A DNA stretch of 64,000 nucleotides from Archangium violaceum (GTDB taxonomy: Bacteria; Myxococcota; Myxococcia; Myxococcales; Myxococcaceae): assembly GCF_016887565.1 (NCBI RefSeq), contig NZ_CP069396.1:11886001-11950000 (forward strand), given 5' to 3'. The notes below the pieces were generated by a model. The model was given only the letters and a program-made list of their open reading frames with translations, made no database searches and was not told the origin of the DNA. The position numbers and the translations under genes are program-made. Position 1 is the first letter of the stretch, and the number at the start of each line of letters is the position of its first letter. Positions 18,758-27,423 of the stretch are shown here, piece by piece.

Positions 18758-19741
18758 TCACAGGGCGCAGGTGCCGCAGTCGAGCAGGCAGCTGTCGGCG
18801 GTGATGCCCCAGCCACAGCTCTCGCCCTGCTGGCAGACGCCATCGCCGCAGCGGTGCACGTCCTGCGAGCGGATGCGGGTGGTGAGCGGCTTGTACTGCA
18901 CGCCGTTGACGGAGCAGTTCATGTAGAAGGTGCCGCTCGGGTCCAGCGTGCAGTACTGCTCGCACTGGCCGATGCGCTTCACCTGCGCGCAGGCCGCGTT
19001 GGACAGCGCCCCGTAGCCCTTCAGTCCGCACGGGCGCGGGGTGCTCTCGTCCTCGGCCAGGGAGCTGCGGTCGTTGCCGGCGAAGAGCCCCTCGCTGGTG
19101 AAGACGTTGCCGAAGAAGCACGACTCGCGCCGGGCGAAGAGCGACAGCTCGTCGGAGGTGTAGGGGATGTTCGCCCCGGTCGAGTCGCGCCCCAGCACGG
19201 AGATGGAGACGTGCAGCCCGTAGTTGTTGGCGTGGGCCCCCAGGCACGCGGAGATGGTCTGCTGCTCCGCCACGGTGGCCGGAGCCCCACCCGACCAGGC
19301 CGGCGCCAGCCCCAGCCCGCCCGACCAGGTGTAGACGACGCCCGTGGAGGGATTGGTGAAGCTGCGGGTCTCGTTCGCGGACACCGCGCAACGGACGATG
19401 TAGCGCATCAGCAGCTCATTGCCGGCCGGGTTGTCATTGAACCACCTGGAGAAGTCCGTGGTGGACAGGCCGTTGAGCGACAGGCCGTTGAGCGACAGGC
19501 CATTGAGCGACAGGCCATTGAGCGACAGGCCATTGAGCGACAGGCCGTTGTCCTCCTGGAGGGACCGCTCCTGCGTGTGCAACGCCAGACCCTGCTCCTC
19601 CTCGTAGGTCGACTCCTGCACCCCACAACCCGCCGCTCCCACCAGCAAGAGCGCCGACGTGAGGACCCACGCCGCCACACTCCGACCCGCCCCACGCCCG
19701 GCCATCCCGCTCCGCAGACCCTTGATAGACGTGAAACCCAT
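18758..19741 (-). CDS. lipoprotein with NGLSL repeats
   Basis: A 327-residue lipoprotein from ATG 19741 (GGAGG seven bases upstream). The lipobox is GAAGC near residue 39. A short linker leads to six NGLS units in a row (about residues 64-93), then a folded domain of about 230 residues with many Cys and the C-terminal pattern CGDGVCQQGESCG...CLLDCGTC, a small disulfide-rich motif. NGLS-type pentapeptide runs recur in exported myxobacterial proteins; their role is unknown to me. Only 9 bp separates it from the converging P450. Confidence 0.8.
   Translation of the reverse strand: MGFTSIKGLRSGMAGRGAGRSVAAWVLTSALLLVGAAGCGVQESTYEEEQGLALHTQERSLQEDNGLSLNGLSLNGLSLNGLSLNGLSLNGLSTTDFSRWFNDNPAGNELLMRYIVRCAVSANETRSFTNPSTGVVYTWSGGLGLAPAWSGGAPATVAEQQTISACLGAHANNYGLHVSISVLGRDSTGANIPYTSDELSLFARRESCFFGNVFTSEGLFAGNDRSSLAEDESTPRPCGLKGYGALSNAACAQVKRIGQCEQYCTLDPSGTFYMNCSVNGVQYKPLTTRIRSQDVHRCGDGVCQQGESCGWGITADSCLLDCGTCAL
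19464..19550. repeat. 15-bp tandem repeat encoding NGLSL
   Basis: Five units of GACAGGCCRTTGAGC in direct tandem (19464-19538) and a sixth, partly diverged. The unit is a multiple of three, so copy changes keep the reading frame. Copies differ only at R (G or A), which points to recent expansion. Confidence 0.95.
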
Positions 19742-20002
19742 GGCGCACCTCCGGCTCTCGGCCGCCTGGGATCACCAGGGGCCGAAAATCAGGGTGGGGA
19801 TGCACCGCCTTCCCAGCATGGGCCGGAAGTCGCGAAAAGCCCTGGAGGTCTGACTCTCGACAACTGAGAAGTCTGGCCCTCGACGCTGTGCGCAACCGAG
19901 CGTGGAGCGCTCAACGCTCCGCGGGCCACGCGCACATGGGCCTACAGCCTCATTCTGGAAAGTCTTTTCCCTGTCTTGGAAAGATGGTCGCCACCTGGGG
20001 CA
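19742..20002. other. intergenic gap with weak inverted repeats
   Basis: No gene is seen. It holds the 5' region of the NGLS lipoprotein and the 3' end of the M55 operon, both minus strand. Weak inverted repeats occur (GAGCGT at 19898 with ACGCTC near 19914; GGAAAG/CTTTCC around 19959-19985). No promoter could be assigned with confidence. Confidence 0.4.
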
Positions 20003-21652
20003 TCACCGTGCGAACCGGTGGCGTTCCTCGGCTCCAGCGAAAGCAAGGAGCGCGCCCGCGGTGGCATGCGCATCCTCCATCGCGCCGTCGGGCCCCTGGT
20101 GCGCGAGGAGCAGCGACAGGAGGAGCGCGTGGGCCCCGCCTCCGGCCTCGCCCGCGCATTGCAGGCAGAAGGCCACCTCCGCCGCCAGGTCCACGTGGCC
20201 CTGCTCCACCACCCAGGGCGTGGCCACCAGCAGCTCCTCCGTCCACGCCGCCGCGCCCGGGTCCTTCAGGGGGAAGCGCAGGTAGCGGGTGTCCAGCAGG
20301 TACAGGTGCGTGAGCCAGTAGAGGTCCGCCAGGTGCCACGTGCCGCGCAGGGCCCGTTCGGGAATCGACAGGCGCACGTCCAGGCCGCACGTCGCGGCCA
20401 TCTCGCCCAGCAGCCACGCGTAGATCCCCTCGTCCTGGCCATTGAGGTACTCCAGGTAGGCGCGCAGGGCCTCCGGCTCCAGGGGGGCATGGGGCAGGCC
20501 CCGCTCGCGGAGCACGTACCAGGCGTCCACCCGGGACATGCCCACATCCGCGGGCAACCCGAAGGGGAGCGCCAGCGGCACCTGCGCCAGCGCGGCCACC
20601 GCCTCCGCCAGCGTGGCGCCCAACCCGAGCCGCGCGAAGACCCCGGGCGCATGGCCCTCCAGCATGTGGAGCGTCAACGCGCGCAGTGCCCGTGACTCGT
20701 CGTCCCCGTCCTCCGTCCGCGAGAGGAAGGCCCGCAGGGCCCGCGCCGTCGCCTCCGTCCCGGGCGGAGTCGGATGCGCGGGAGGCCCCGGCAGGCGGAA
20801 GAGGGCCGAGGCGTCACGGGTGAAGTCGGGACTGCCGGGCACGTCCGCCACCGCGTCCGCCAACACCGAGCTCGCGGCCGCCGCGGCGCGCAGGGCCCGC
20901 GTGTAGCGCTCGCGGAAGGAGGGGCCCTCCACCTCCACGCGGTAGAGGTCCAACCGCCGGGCTCCGGCCCGTGCGGCGAGCGAGGCCTGGTGCCCGCTCT
21001 TGAAGGTGAGGACGAGCGGCGCGTCCGGGAGGGGCTCCACCGGCCGGGCCGGCAGCGCGGCGGCGCGGGTCAGCTCCGCGAGCACCTCCTCGGGAGGACG
21101 CGAGGAGGCCTCGGTGACGGAGAGGGCCGCCTTGGTGCGCACGTAGCCCACGCGGCCGGCCAGCGAGGCCTGGAGCACCTCGTCGCCCGAGACGAACACC
21201 GCCGGCACATCGGCCTCCGCCGCCAGCGCCAGCACGAGGTCCGCCTCCGACAGCGCCCGGCCCGCGCACGTCCACGCGCCGAGCAGATCCACCGTGTGCG
21301 CGCCGAAGCCCGCCGAGCCCGCCGCCGCGTGCATGCCCAGGCAGGCCACCGCCTGGACGTCCTCGAAGAAGGAGGCGGCGTACGCATCCTCCTCGAGAAA
21401 GCACGGCTCGGCCGAGGGGTGCAGCGCCTCGGGCAGCAGGTTGGACTCGCCGGAGCCGCACAGGTGGCTGTCACTCACCCGCACCCGCTGGAAGCCCGCC
21501 GCGAGCAGGCCCTCGACCGCGGCGTTCACCTCCGCCGTCAGGAGGGCCCGGGAGCGCGCGTACTCGGGAGTCCCGGAGATGAGCGCGGCGGGGGCGTCCA
21601 CACCGGCCACGCCCTCGAGGTCGACGACGAGCAGGGCTCGGCGCACACGCAT
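20003..21652 (-). CDS. M55 D-aminopeptidase fused to an uncharacterised helical domain
   Basis: A 549-residue protein from ATG 21652 with GAGGAGG upstream. Residues 1-270 match the DppA zinc D-aminopeptidase family: D11 and E13 (VVDLEGVAG), H63 (DSH), H108 (GMHAAAG), H119 (GAHT) and E136, in the order of the known zinc ligands and catalytic His. The C-terminal half (about 300-549) is an Ala/Leu-rich helical domain not normally found in DppA (usual length about 270). D-aminopeptidases release D-amino acids from peptides, for example from cell wall. It lies 12 bp downstream of the cytochrome c gene and is probably co-transcribed. Confidence 0.85.
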   Translation of the reverse strand: MRVRRALLVVDLEGVAGVDAPAALISGTPEYARSRALLTAEVNAAVEGLLAAGFQRVRVSDSHLCGSGESNLLPEALHPSAEPCFLEEDAYAASFFEDVQAVACLGMHAAAGSAGFGAHTVDLLGAWTCAGRALSEADLVLALAAEADVPAVFVSGDEVLQASLAGRVGYVRTKAALSVTEASSRPPEEVLAELTRAAALPARPVEPLPDAPLVLTFKSGHQASLAARAGARRLDLYRVEVEGPSFRERYTRALRAAAAASSVLADAVADVPGSPDFTRDASALFRLPGPPAHPTPPGTEATARALRAFLSRTEDGDDESRALRALTLHMLEGHAPGVFARLGLGATLAEAVAALAQVPLALPFGLPADVGMSRVDAWYVLRERGLPHAPLEPEALRAYLEYLNGQDEGIYAWLLGEMAATCGLDVRLSIPERALRGTWHLADLYWLTHLYLLDTRYLRFPLKDPGAAAWTEELLVATPWVVEQGHVDLAAEVAFCLQCAGEAGGGAHALLLSLLLAHQGPDGAMEDAHATAGALLAFAGAEERHRFAR

Positions 21653-21664
21653 ACCGCTCCTCCT

Positions 21665-22939
21665 CTACTTGCCGGGGCCACCCGAGCGGATCCACCGCGC
21701 CAGCGTGAGCGCCGTGGGCTCGTCGATGAGCGAGGCGTAGGTGGGCATGGCGGTGCCGGGGACGAACTGCTCGGGATTGCGGATCCACTTCGCCAGCTCC
21801 TGCTCGGGCTTGCTGGCGGCCTTGACGATGCGGTCGTGGTAGCGCGCACCCGGGGCATGACACAGGGTGCAGCCCAGCCGCGAGAAGAGGGCGGCGGGGT
21901 CCACGTCCTTCTTGGGCTCGGCCTGCGCGAGCACGAGGTGCACGAGCGAGGCGGGCGCCGAGGTGCGCACGGGCGTGCCGGACTCCAGCGCGTCCGTGGA
22001 CACGGCGGCCGACGGAGCGGCGGGAGCGGTGTGGGGTCGGGCGCCGGGCACGTCGTTGTGGCGCGGGGGCAGCGAGCGCAGGTACTCGTAGAGGGCCTTC
22101 ATGTCCACGTCATCCGCGCCGCGGTAGCGCGGCATGGGGTAGCGGACGATGGCCCCGGGAGCGAGCCCGTCACGCACGGCGCGGGTGAAGTCCTCGAGGC
22201 TCCAGCCCTTCAGGCCGGTGGCGTCGAAGGTGAGGTTGGAGGAGCGGATGGGCTGGCCATCGGCGCCGAGGAACTCACGGCCACCGGAGAAGCCCTTGGC
22301 ACCATCGGCGGCCTTCGGGTCGAGGCTGTCGGTGTGGCAGTTGCCGCAGTCGAGCACGCGCGCCATGTAGCGGCCGTACTCCACGGTGGGGCCCTTGGGG
22401 GGCACGGACATGCCGGAGGCGGGATGATCCGGCACGTCGGTCACCAGGCCGTAGGCGATGCCACCGAGGAAGGAGAAGCGCGTGGGGGGCGCCACGGTGG
22501 CATCGGCCTCGAAGAGGGGATTGCCCGAGCGCATGAAGCCCAGCACGGCGGCGAGATCCTGATCGCCCATGATGGAGGAGGGCATGGGGACGAGGCGCCC
22601 ATCGCGGCTGACGCCGTAGCGGATGACGCGGGCGAGCTCCTCGTCCTTCGCCGAGCCGATACCGGCGGTGGGGTGCGCGGTGAGGTTGGCGGTATAGAGG
22701 GAGCCGAGCCACCCGGGCGCATCCTTCATGGGGGCGCCGGTGACGCGCTGAGCATCGGGCCCGCGGTGGCAGCCCTCGCAGGCGCCCCGGAAGATGCTCT
22801 CTCCGCGCGCGAGCGCCTCGGGGGACGTGTCCGCCCGGATGGGGGGATAGGCGGTGGTGGCGACGCTCGCGCACCCGGACAGCAGGGCGCTGCCCGCCAG
22901 CAGGGTGGCATACACGGCGCTCGGAATTCGTGGGCGCAT
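21665..22939 (-). CDS. triheme c-type cytochrome lipoprotein
   Basis: A 424-residue lipoprotein from ATG 22939 (GGAGGA upstream), lipobox ALLSGC. Three CxxCH heme sites are spread along it: CEGCH (about residue 54), CGNCH (about 200) and CTLCH (about 350), each in its own cytochrome-c-like module with a downstream Met ligand candidate. Such proteins carry electrons at the outer face of the inner membrane or the outer membrane, often for respiratory or dehydrogenase complexes. It precedes the M55 peptidase in one transcription unit; a functional link is not obvious. Confidence 0.88.
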   Translation of the reverse strand: MRPRIPSAVYATLLAGSALLSGCASVATTAYPPIRADTSPEALARGESIFRGACEGCHRGPDAQRVTGAPMKDAPGWLGSLYTANLTAHPTAGIGSAKDEELARVIRYGVSRDGRLVPMPSSIMGDQDLAAVLGFMRSGNPLFEADATVAPPTRFSFLGGIAYGLVTDVPDHPASGMSVPPKGPTVEYGRYMARVLDCGNCHTDSLDPKAADGAKGFSGGREFLGADGQPIRSSNLTFDATGLKGWSLEDFTRAVRDGLAPGAIVRYPMPRYRGADDVDMKALYEYLRSLPPRHNDVPGARPHTAPAAPSAAVSTDALESGTPVRTSAPASLVHLVLAQAEPKKDVDPAALFSRLGCTLCHAPGARYHDRIVKAASKPEQELAKWIRNPEQFVPGTAMPTYASLIDEPTALTLARWIRSGGPGK

Positions 22940-23222
22940 CCGTTCAGGTCCTCCGGAGAAATCCAGGATGCCGCAACTTCCGCCCCAAGGGTAGGCGCTG
23001 CCCGGAAGCCTGGAGCCCAGGCGGGCAGGACGGTGGGGGCGGAGAAGTGGGGAGGCCTGCTTCATCCACCGGACACGCGCGGGGACGGGCCCCCTTTTTC
23101 GTGACGCGCCCGGCCGGGGCTGTGGGTATATAAGGAGGCCGGCGGTGTCCGCCAGGCAACACCCCTGTTGCCCTTCCGGGGGCCGGCTCCTACCGACACC
23201 CCGCCACGAAGCTGGTACGGCC
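22940..23222. other. divergent intergenic region with TATATAAGG box
   Basis: A 283-bp gap between the cytochrome (minus) and the hydroxylase (plus). It contains a TATATAAGG element at 23127-23135, unusual in this GC-rich DNA and a possible -10 for the plus-strand gene. No matching -35 is convincing. No ORF or RNA is seen. Confidence 0.4.
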
Positions 23223-23888
23223 ATGAAGACCGAGTACGAGCGCCATTCCTCCGCGCGGATGTTCGAGAACAACTTCCTCGAAGCCGCCTCGAAGATCCAC
23301 CCCGTCACCCCGTTCGCCTTCTACATCCCGATCATCACGGCCATGCTGGCATGGGGCCTGTGGAGCGGGACGACCCGCCCGGGGATGGTCGCGCTGTTCG
23401 CGCCCCTGGGATACCTCACATGGTGCTTCATGGAGTACACGCTGCACCGCAACCTCTTCCACTGGGAGGGGAACGGGCCGCTCACCCGGCGCTTCCACGC
23501 CATCATCCACGGCTACCACCACACGTACCCGGATGATCCGCAGCGGCTGGTGATGCCGCTGGGCGCGAGCATCCCGCTGGCCATCGTCATCGGTGGGCTG
23601 CTGTGGCTGGTGGGCCGGCCGGACGCCACGCTTCCCTACTTCTTCGGCATCGTGGTGGGCTACCTCGCCTACGACTACCTGCACTGGGCGGTGCACTACA
23701 AGAAGCCGTGGACGAACTGGGGCAAGGCGCTGCGCGCGCACCACATGGCGCACCACTTCGCCTGCCCGGACAAGAACTTCGGCATCAGCCACCGGTGGAT
23801 CGACCGGCTGGTGGGCTCGATGCAGGTGCGCGGGCAGGCGGCTCGCGAGGCGGCGAAGCAGGGCGCCGACACCAGCGCGGCGGAGTAG
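23223..23888 (+). CDS. membrane fatty-acid/sterol hydroxylase-type di-iron protein
   Basis: A 221-residue integral membrane protein from ATG 23223. Three or four transmembrane helices (about 28-48, 55-72, 115-135, 142-158) hold the His-box set of the fatty acid hydroxylase superfamily: HRNLFH, HGYHH, HWAVHY and HHMAHH. These bind two irons for O2-dependent hydroxylation or desaturation of lipids. The substrate could be a fatty-acyl chain (2-hydroxylation is common in myxobacterial lipids) or a carotenoid/sterol; sequence alone does not decide. Confidence 0.88.
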   Translation: MKTEYERHSSARMFENNFLEAASKIHPVTPFAFYIPIITAMLAWGLWSGTTRPGMVALFAPLGYLTWCFMEYTLHRNLFHWEGNGPLTRRFHAIIHGYHHTYPDDPQRLVMPLGASIPLAIVIGGLLWLVGRPDATLPYFFGIVVGYLAYDYLHWAVHYKKPWTNWGKALRAHHMAHHFACPDKNFGISHRWIDRLVGSMQVRGQAAREAAKQGADTSAAE

Positions 23889-23919
23889 TCACCTCCGCCG
23901 CGAGCCACCGGGGCGCCCC

Positions 23920-25062
23920 TCAGAGGTGTGCGGGAGCAGCCGCCGCCCACTGCCAGGCGGTGCCCCGGTGCAGAGCGGCGTAGAGGATGTCGCGCAACTC
24001 GTTGCACTCGGCGTGGGTCAGCGAGCGGTCGAGCGCGCGCAGCACCACGCGCAGCAGCACGTTCTTCTGCCCGGGTGAGATGCCGAGCCGCTGGATGGCG
24101 GCGGGCGGCAGCGCCTCGTAGGGCGTCTCCGAGAGCACCTCGACGGTCTCCACCACGTCGGCCCGGGGTCCGAGCACGGCACGCACCACGTCTCCGAGCT
24201 CCTCGGAGGTGGTGTCGCCCTCGAGCACCAGGGACAGGTCGCGGCGGACGGCGGGCATGGAGGACACCTCGCGGTAGGGCTCCAGGTCGAGCAGTTGCGA
24301 GGCGATGCGCGGGTCCTCGGAGCGCAGCAGGCGGATGTCGTCGAGGCCCTTGCGCAGCATGAGGATGCGGTCCATCCCGAGCCCCATGGCGAGCCCGGTG
24401 GTGTGCGCCGTGTCGAGACCGCTCTCGGCGAGCAGCGCCGGGTGGGCGAGGCCGCACTCGCCGATCTCCACCCACTCCGCCCCATGCCGGACGTCGATCT
24501 GCAAGCCATCCGTGGTGTACGGGTGCCGGGCCGGAGTGGTGCGCAGCTCGCGTCCGGGAAGCAGGGCGCGCACCACGGTCTCCACCATGAGAAGCAGGTC
24601 CCCGGTGCCGAGAGGTGCTCCGCGCCGGACGCGCCAGAGGTCCATCTGGTGGGGCTCGCCGGTGTGCAACCGGTCGATGCAGTCGCGCCGGTAGACGAGC
24701 CCGGGACAGGCGAGTAGCACGTCTTCGGGAGGCTGGGGTGTGGTGGCGAGCTGACGGAGCAGCGGAGGAATCATCGCCGAGGTCTGGGTGCGCAGCAGCG
24801 CGGTGTCACAGACGTAGCGGGTGTAGCGAGCGTCGCGCGCGGCGCCCTCGGGTGGGTAGCGCAGCCGATCGTAGTTGTCGGTGATGGAGACGATGGGGCT
24901 GCGCCGGTGCAGGCGGACGTCACACCGCCATGCTTCACGGAGGGCGGCGAGCGCGTCGTCGACGAGGCGCTGCATGGCATGGGAGCCGGAGGAGGGGTCG
25001 GTCAGGTCACGGATGGACAGGGCACGGCGAACGTCATCGACGCTGAGGATGCAGACGGACAT
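23920..25062 (-). CDS. single-chain phenylalanyl-tRNA-synthetase-like protein
   Basis: A 380-residue protein from ATG 25062. Residues about 60-280 are a class II tRNA synthetase core of the PheS type: motif 2 region VYRRDCIDRLHTGEPHQ and motif 3 region GLGMDRILMLRKGLDDIRLL. Residues about 285-375 resemble the ferredoxin-fold anticodon-binding (FDX-ACB) domain normally found at the C-terminus of PheT. This core plus FDX-ACB layout is that of mitochondrial monomeric PheRS. It lacks the N-terminal coiled coil of bacterial PheS. It might charge tRNA, or a carrier or free amino acid in a side pathway. No pheT lies nearby. Confidence 0.8.
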   Translation of the reverse strand: MSVCILSVDDVRRALSIRDLTDPSSGSHAMQRLVDDALAALREAWRCDVRLHRRSPIVSITDNYDRLRYPPEGAARDARYTRYVCDTALLRTQTSAMIPPLLRQLATTPQPPEDVLLACPGLVYRRDCIDRLHTGEPHQMDLWRVRRGAPLGTGDLLLMVETVVRALLPGRELRTTPARHPYTTDGLQIDVRHGAEWVEIGECGLAHPALLAESGLDTAHTTGLAMGLGMDRILMLRKGLDDIRLLRSEDPRIASQLLDLEPYREVSSMPAVRRDLSLVLEGDTTSEELGDVVRAVLGPRADVVETVEVLSETPYEALPPAAIQRLGISPGQKNVLLRVVLRALDRSLTHAECNELRDILYAALHRGTAWQWAAAAPAHL

Positions 25063-25356
25063 GGAAGTGCTCTCTCGGTGCTGGAGTGGAAGGAAACGGC
25101 TCCAGGCGACGCCCGGTCCTCGAGGGGAGGAGTTGACGCCGCCACGCTCGGAACCCCCCGAACCCCAGGTCCGGGCGAGCGTCACGCCGAGAGGCGATCC
25201 GCCGAGAGAGAGCGCGCTAGCGACGCAGCACGGCCTCCCCGTACCCGGTGGGGCTCGGGGGGCGGCTAAATCGACGCTGGCACGTCAGGAGAATCATGGC
25301 GGCCAGAAAGGTAGACGCGGTCCGGGCCAAATGCAATCCGGGGCCCCACGAAAGGC
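25063..25356. other. intergenic gap upstream of the synthetase-like gene
   Basis: About 290 bp between two minus-strand genes. I see no ORF, RNA or repeat in it apart from the shared cassette repeat that begins at 25357. It should hold the promoter of the synthetase-like gene and the end of the toxin/immunity operon. Confidence 0.4.
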
Positions 25357-25443
25357 CGCCCGCTCACACCTCGACGAACCGCGTGCCCGTGAGGCCCTCC
25401 GCCTCCATGGCCTGCTTGAGGTCCTCGGAGATGATGAGGGCCA
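25357..25443. repeat. 87-bp direct repeat, copy 1 (immunity gene 3' end)
   Basis: The 3' end of the first immunity gene plus a few flanking bases is nearly identical (two mismatches) to 27337-27423, exactly 1980 bp away. Similarity drops sharply on both sides. It looks like a homologous-recombination boundary between the cassettes. Confidence 0.9.
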
Positions 25444-25927
25444 GTGACCAACCCCAGGTGCGGAAGATACGGCTGTCTCCGACCTTCGCCGGGTCGATGC
25501 GCATGCCTTTTACGTACTTGTACTCGCCCACCTTCTCCAGCTCGCCGTCCTCGGGCTTCCAGTACTGCACCTCCTCACACCGGACGTCGTCAATGCAGCG
25601 GAAAGTGTGAAGGGTATTGAGGATGAAGTAGGGCCCAACGTGGCCCTCTACCTGGACGGGCAGGAACTGCACCTCCTGGATGCCCAGGCGCTCGAAAAGT
25701 TGGACGACACGACCGTGGACCACGGGAGTCGAGAAGGCGTCCAGGGTGAAGTCCATCGTCACCCCATCGGGCTTCACAGGAAACCGGATGACTCCCCGAG
25801 GCTCGATTCGGCGGCCTTCGGTGAATTGCCAGGGGTTGAGCTTCTGCCCATGCTCATCGAGGGGACGCCTCAGGTGCCAACGATTCGGAATGCGCATGTC
25901 ATCGTCCAACTCGTAGTGCTTGGGCAT
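25364..25927 (-). CDS. Imm11-type immunity protein 1
   Basis: A 187-residue cytoplasmic protein; ATG 25927 is preferred because the paralogue's matching start gives the same length, though ATG 25936 is possible. The family pattern is visible: an N-terminal RWHL, the segment FSTPVVH...LFERLGIQEVQFLPV, then YFILNTLHTFRCIDD, and the close DSRIFRTWGW...LIISEDLK ending FVEV. This matches the Imm11 (DUF1629) immunity proteins that neutralise polymorphic toxins. It sits directly downstream of its cognate toxin (8-17 bp) and is the last gene of the four-gene operon. Confidence 0.85.
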   Translation of the reverse strand: MPKHYELDDDMRIPNRWHLRRPLDEHGQKLNPWQFTEGRRIEPRGVIRFPVKPDGVTMDFTLDAFSTPVVHGRVVQLFERLGIQEVQFLPVQVEGHVGPYFILNTLHTFRCIDDVRCEEVQYWKPEDGELEKVGEYKYVKGMRIDPAKVGDSRIFRTWGWSLALIISEDLKQAMEAEGLTGTRFVEV

Positions 25928-25943
25928 GTCTTCCATTCCGGCA

Positions 25944-27302
25944 TCAGTCCTGGGACTTCGTTACCAGCAGATGGAGGGGTGAGCCAGGGGAGCAGACCTC
26001 CTCCGCGATGTCCCTGAGCACCTTCACCAGCTTGATTCTGCATCGAGAGACAGTTGCGCAGCCTTGAAGCGCCTGGCTGAGCTTCCTGTGCACTTCGCGG
26101 TGGTACTCCTCCGGATGCGGACCTTTATGACCCTTGAGATAGACGAGGTTCTCCGCTGCGTCCAAACTCATGTCCGCCAGTTCGAAGAGTTCCTCGAACC
26201 TGGGCGTCCAGGGTCCACCAGACGCCATCGAGAGGTCGTTCTTGTTCGTGGCGAGGTGATGCCAGTGGTAGCCGTCCTTCTTCTCGGAGCCATCGGTGCA
26301 GGCACCACCTACCGCAGCAGCCGCCGTGCCCGCTGCCACACCCGTCACGATGACGGTACCGTCCGCCACCATCTGTACCGTCGTCGCTCCTCCCATCATC
26401 TCCCCTCCGGCGAAGGCGAACCGCGGAGAGCCCAGCAGACTCCACAGTCCTCCCTCGGGCACCTGGGGCAGGCCCCTGCTCACGCCCATGCTGGCCACCA
26501 GAATCAGTACTCGCAGCGCCGTGCCGCCCATCGCCTTGCCGAAGCGTTCCGCCACGGCCTCCAACTCCTCCACCGTCCTCGCCGCCTCGGCCTCCTGGTA
26601 CAGCCGCACGCACGCCCGGGCCAGCTGGGTGAGTTCCAGCACGCCCACCGCCAGCGACAGCCGCAGCGTCAACGCCGCCACGAAGGCCTTGGTGAAGACG
26701 GGCTCTGGAGCCAGCCACGCCGCGAAATACACCGCCACCGACAGGGCCACGCTGGAGAGGAAGACGGGCGAAGAGAACAGTTCCTGGGCCGCCTCTCGCA
26801 CGCCCGTGCCCATGTAGCGGGGGGACAGCTTCAAGGCCAGGAAGAGTCGGCTCTGCTCCAGAGACCGAGGCATGGGGAGCAGCGACGGTCCGAACCGGGA
26901 CAAATACTCCTCCCGCAGCCGTGCCTCCCACTCCGCGGGCGGTTCTCCTCCCGAGCCGGCTGACACCAGGACGAGCCGGGGCCGAGGCAGAGGCCGCTTC
27001 TCCGCCACTCGGAAGGACTCATCGAAGGCCGCGAGGACCGTCCGCGCCTCCTGCACCCGCAGCCGCTCCAGGGCCGGGTCCGGCGCCACTGGCTCGAAGG
27101 AGAACCGCAGTGCACCACCGGAAAGCTCGCTCGTCCTCACCACCTTCGGCTCCGCCTGGGGCCTCCCGCCAGCGGGAACTCCCTCCGGGGACGTGGCGCA
27201 GGAGAGGAGCAGCAGGAGCAACAAGGCCACGGTCACGCGCGGCAGTACAAAGGCTCGCGTCATGACACGGCAGAATGCATCACCCCACGATTGCTGCACC
27301 AT
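25944..27302 (-). CDS. SitA-like lipoprotein toxin 1 with AHH nuclease tip
   Basis: About 452 residues from ATG 27302 (GGAGG five bases upstream); ATG 27263 is an alternative that leaves a shorter signal peptide. The lipobox is LLLSC. The central part (about 60-330) has two or three hydrophobic helices and a Met/Gly-rich segment, and is over 90% identical to the neighbouring toxin. The last 115 residues form an AHH-type nuclease: WHHLATNK, then LDAAENLVYL and GHKGPHPEEYHREV. In Myxococcus, SitA lipoprotein toxins pass between cells by outer-membrane exchange; this protein has the same plan. Followed by its Imm11 gene. Confidence 0.82.
   Translation of the reverse strand: MVQQSWGDAFCRVMTRAFVLPRVTVALLLLLLLSCATSPEGVPAGGRPQAEPKVVRTSELSGGALRFSFEPVAPDPALERLRVQEARTVLAAFDESFRVAEKRPLPRPRLVLVSAGSGGEPPAEWEARLREEYLSRFGPSLLPMPRSLEQSRLFLALKLSPRYMGTGVREAAQELFSSPVFLSSVALSVAVYFAAWLAPEPVFTKAFVAALTLRLSLAVGVLELTQLARACVRLYQEAEAARTVEELEAVAERFGKAMGGTALRVLILVASMGVSRGLPQVPEGGLWSLLGSPRFAFAGGEMMGGATTVQMVADGTVIVTGVAAGTAAAAVGGACTDGSEKKDGYHWHHLATNKNDLSMASGGPWTPRFEELFELADMSLDAAENLVYLKGHKGPHPEEYHREVHRKLSQALQGCATVSRCRIKLVKVLRDIAEEVCSPGSPLHLLVTKSQD
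26319..27150. repeat. conserved delivery block, copy 1
   Basis: This 0.83-kb segment of toxin 1 is about 93% identical to 28298-29129 in toxin 2, at a constant offset of 1979 bp. It covers the mature N-terminus and membrane-active middle. The nuclease tip and the signal peptide lie outside it and are much less alike. Confidence 0.9.
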
Positions 27303-27336
27303 CCATCCCTCCACTACCGCGTATCAAAGAACCAAT

Positions 27337-27423
27337 CGCCCGCTCACACCTCGACGAACCGCGTGCCCGTGAGGCCCTCGGCCTCCATGGCCTGCTTGAG
27401 GTCTTCGGAGATGATGAGGGCCA
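27337..27423. repeat. 87-bp direct repeat, copy 2 (immunity gene 3' end)
   Basis: The partner of 25357-25443, offset 1980 bp and two mismatches. It covers the last 24 or so codons of immunity gene 2 and the first seven bases after the stop. Confidence 0.9.
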
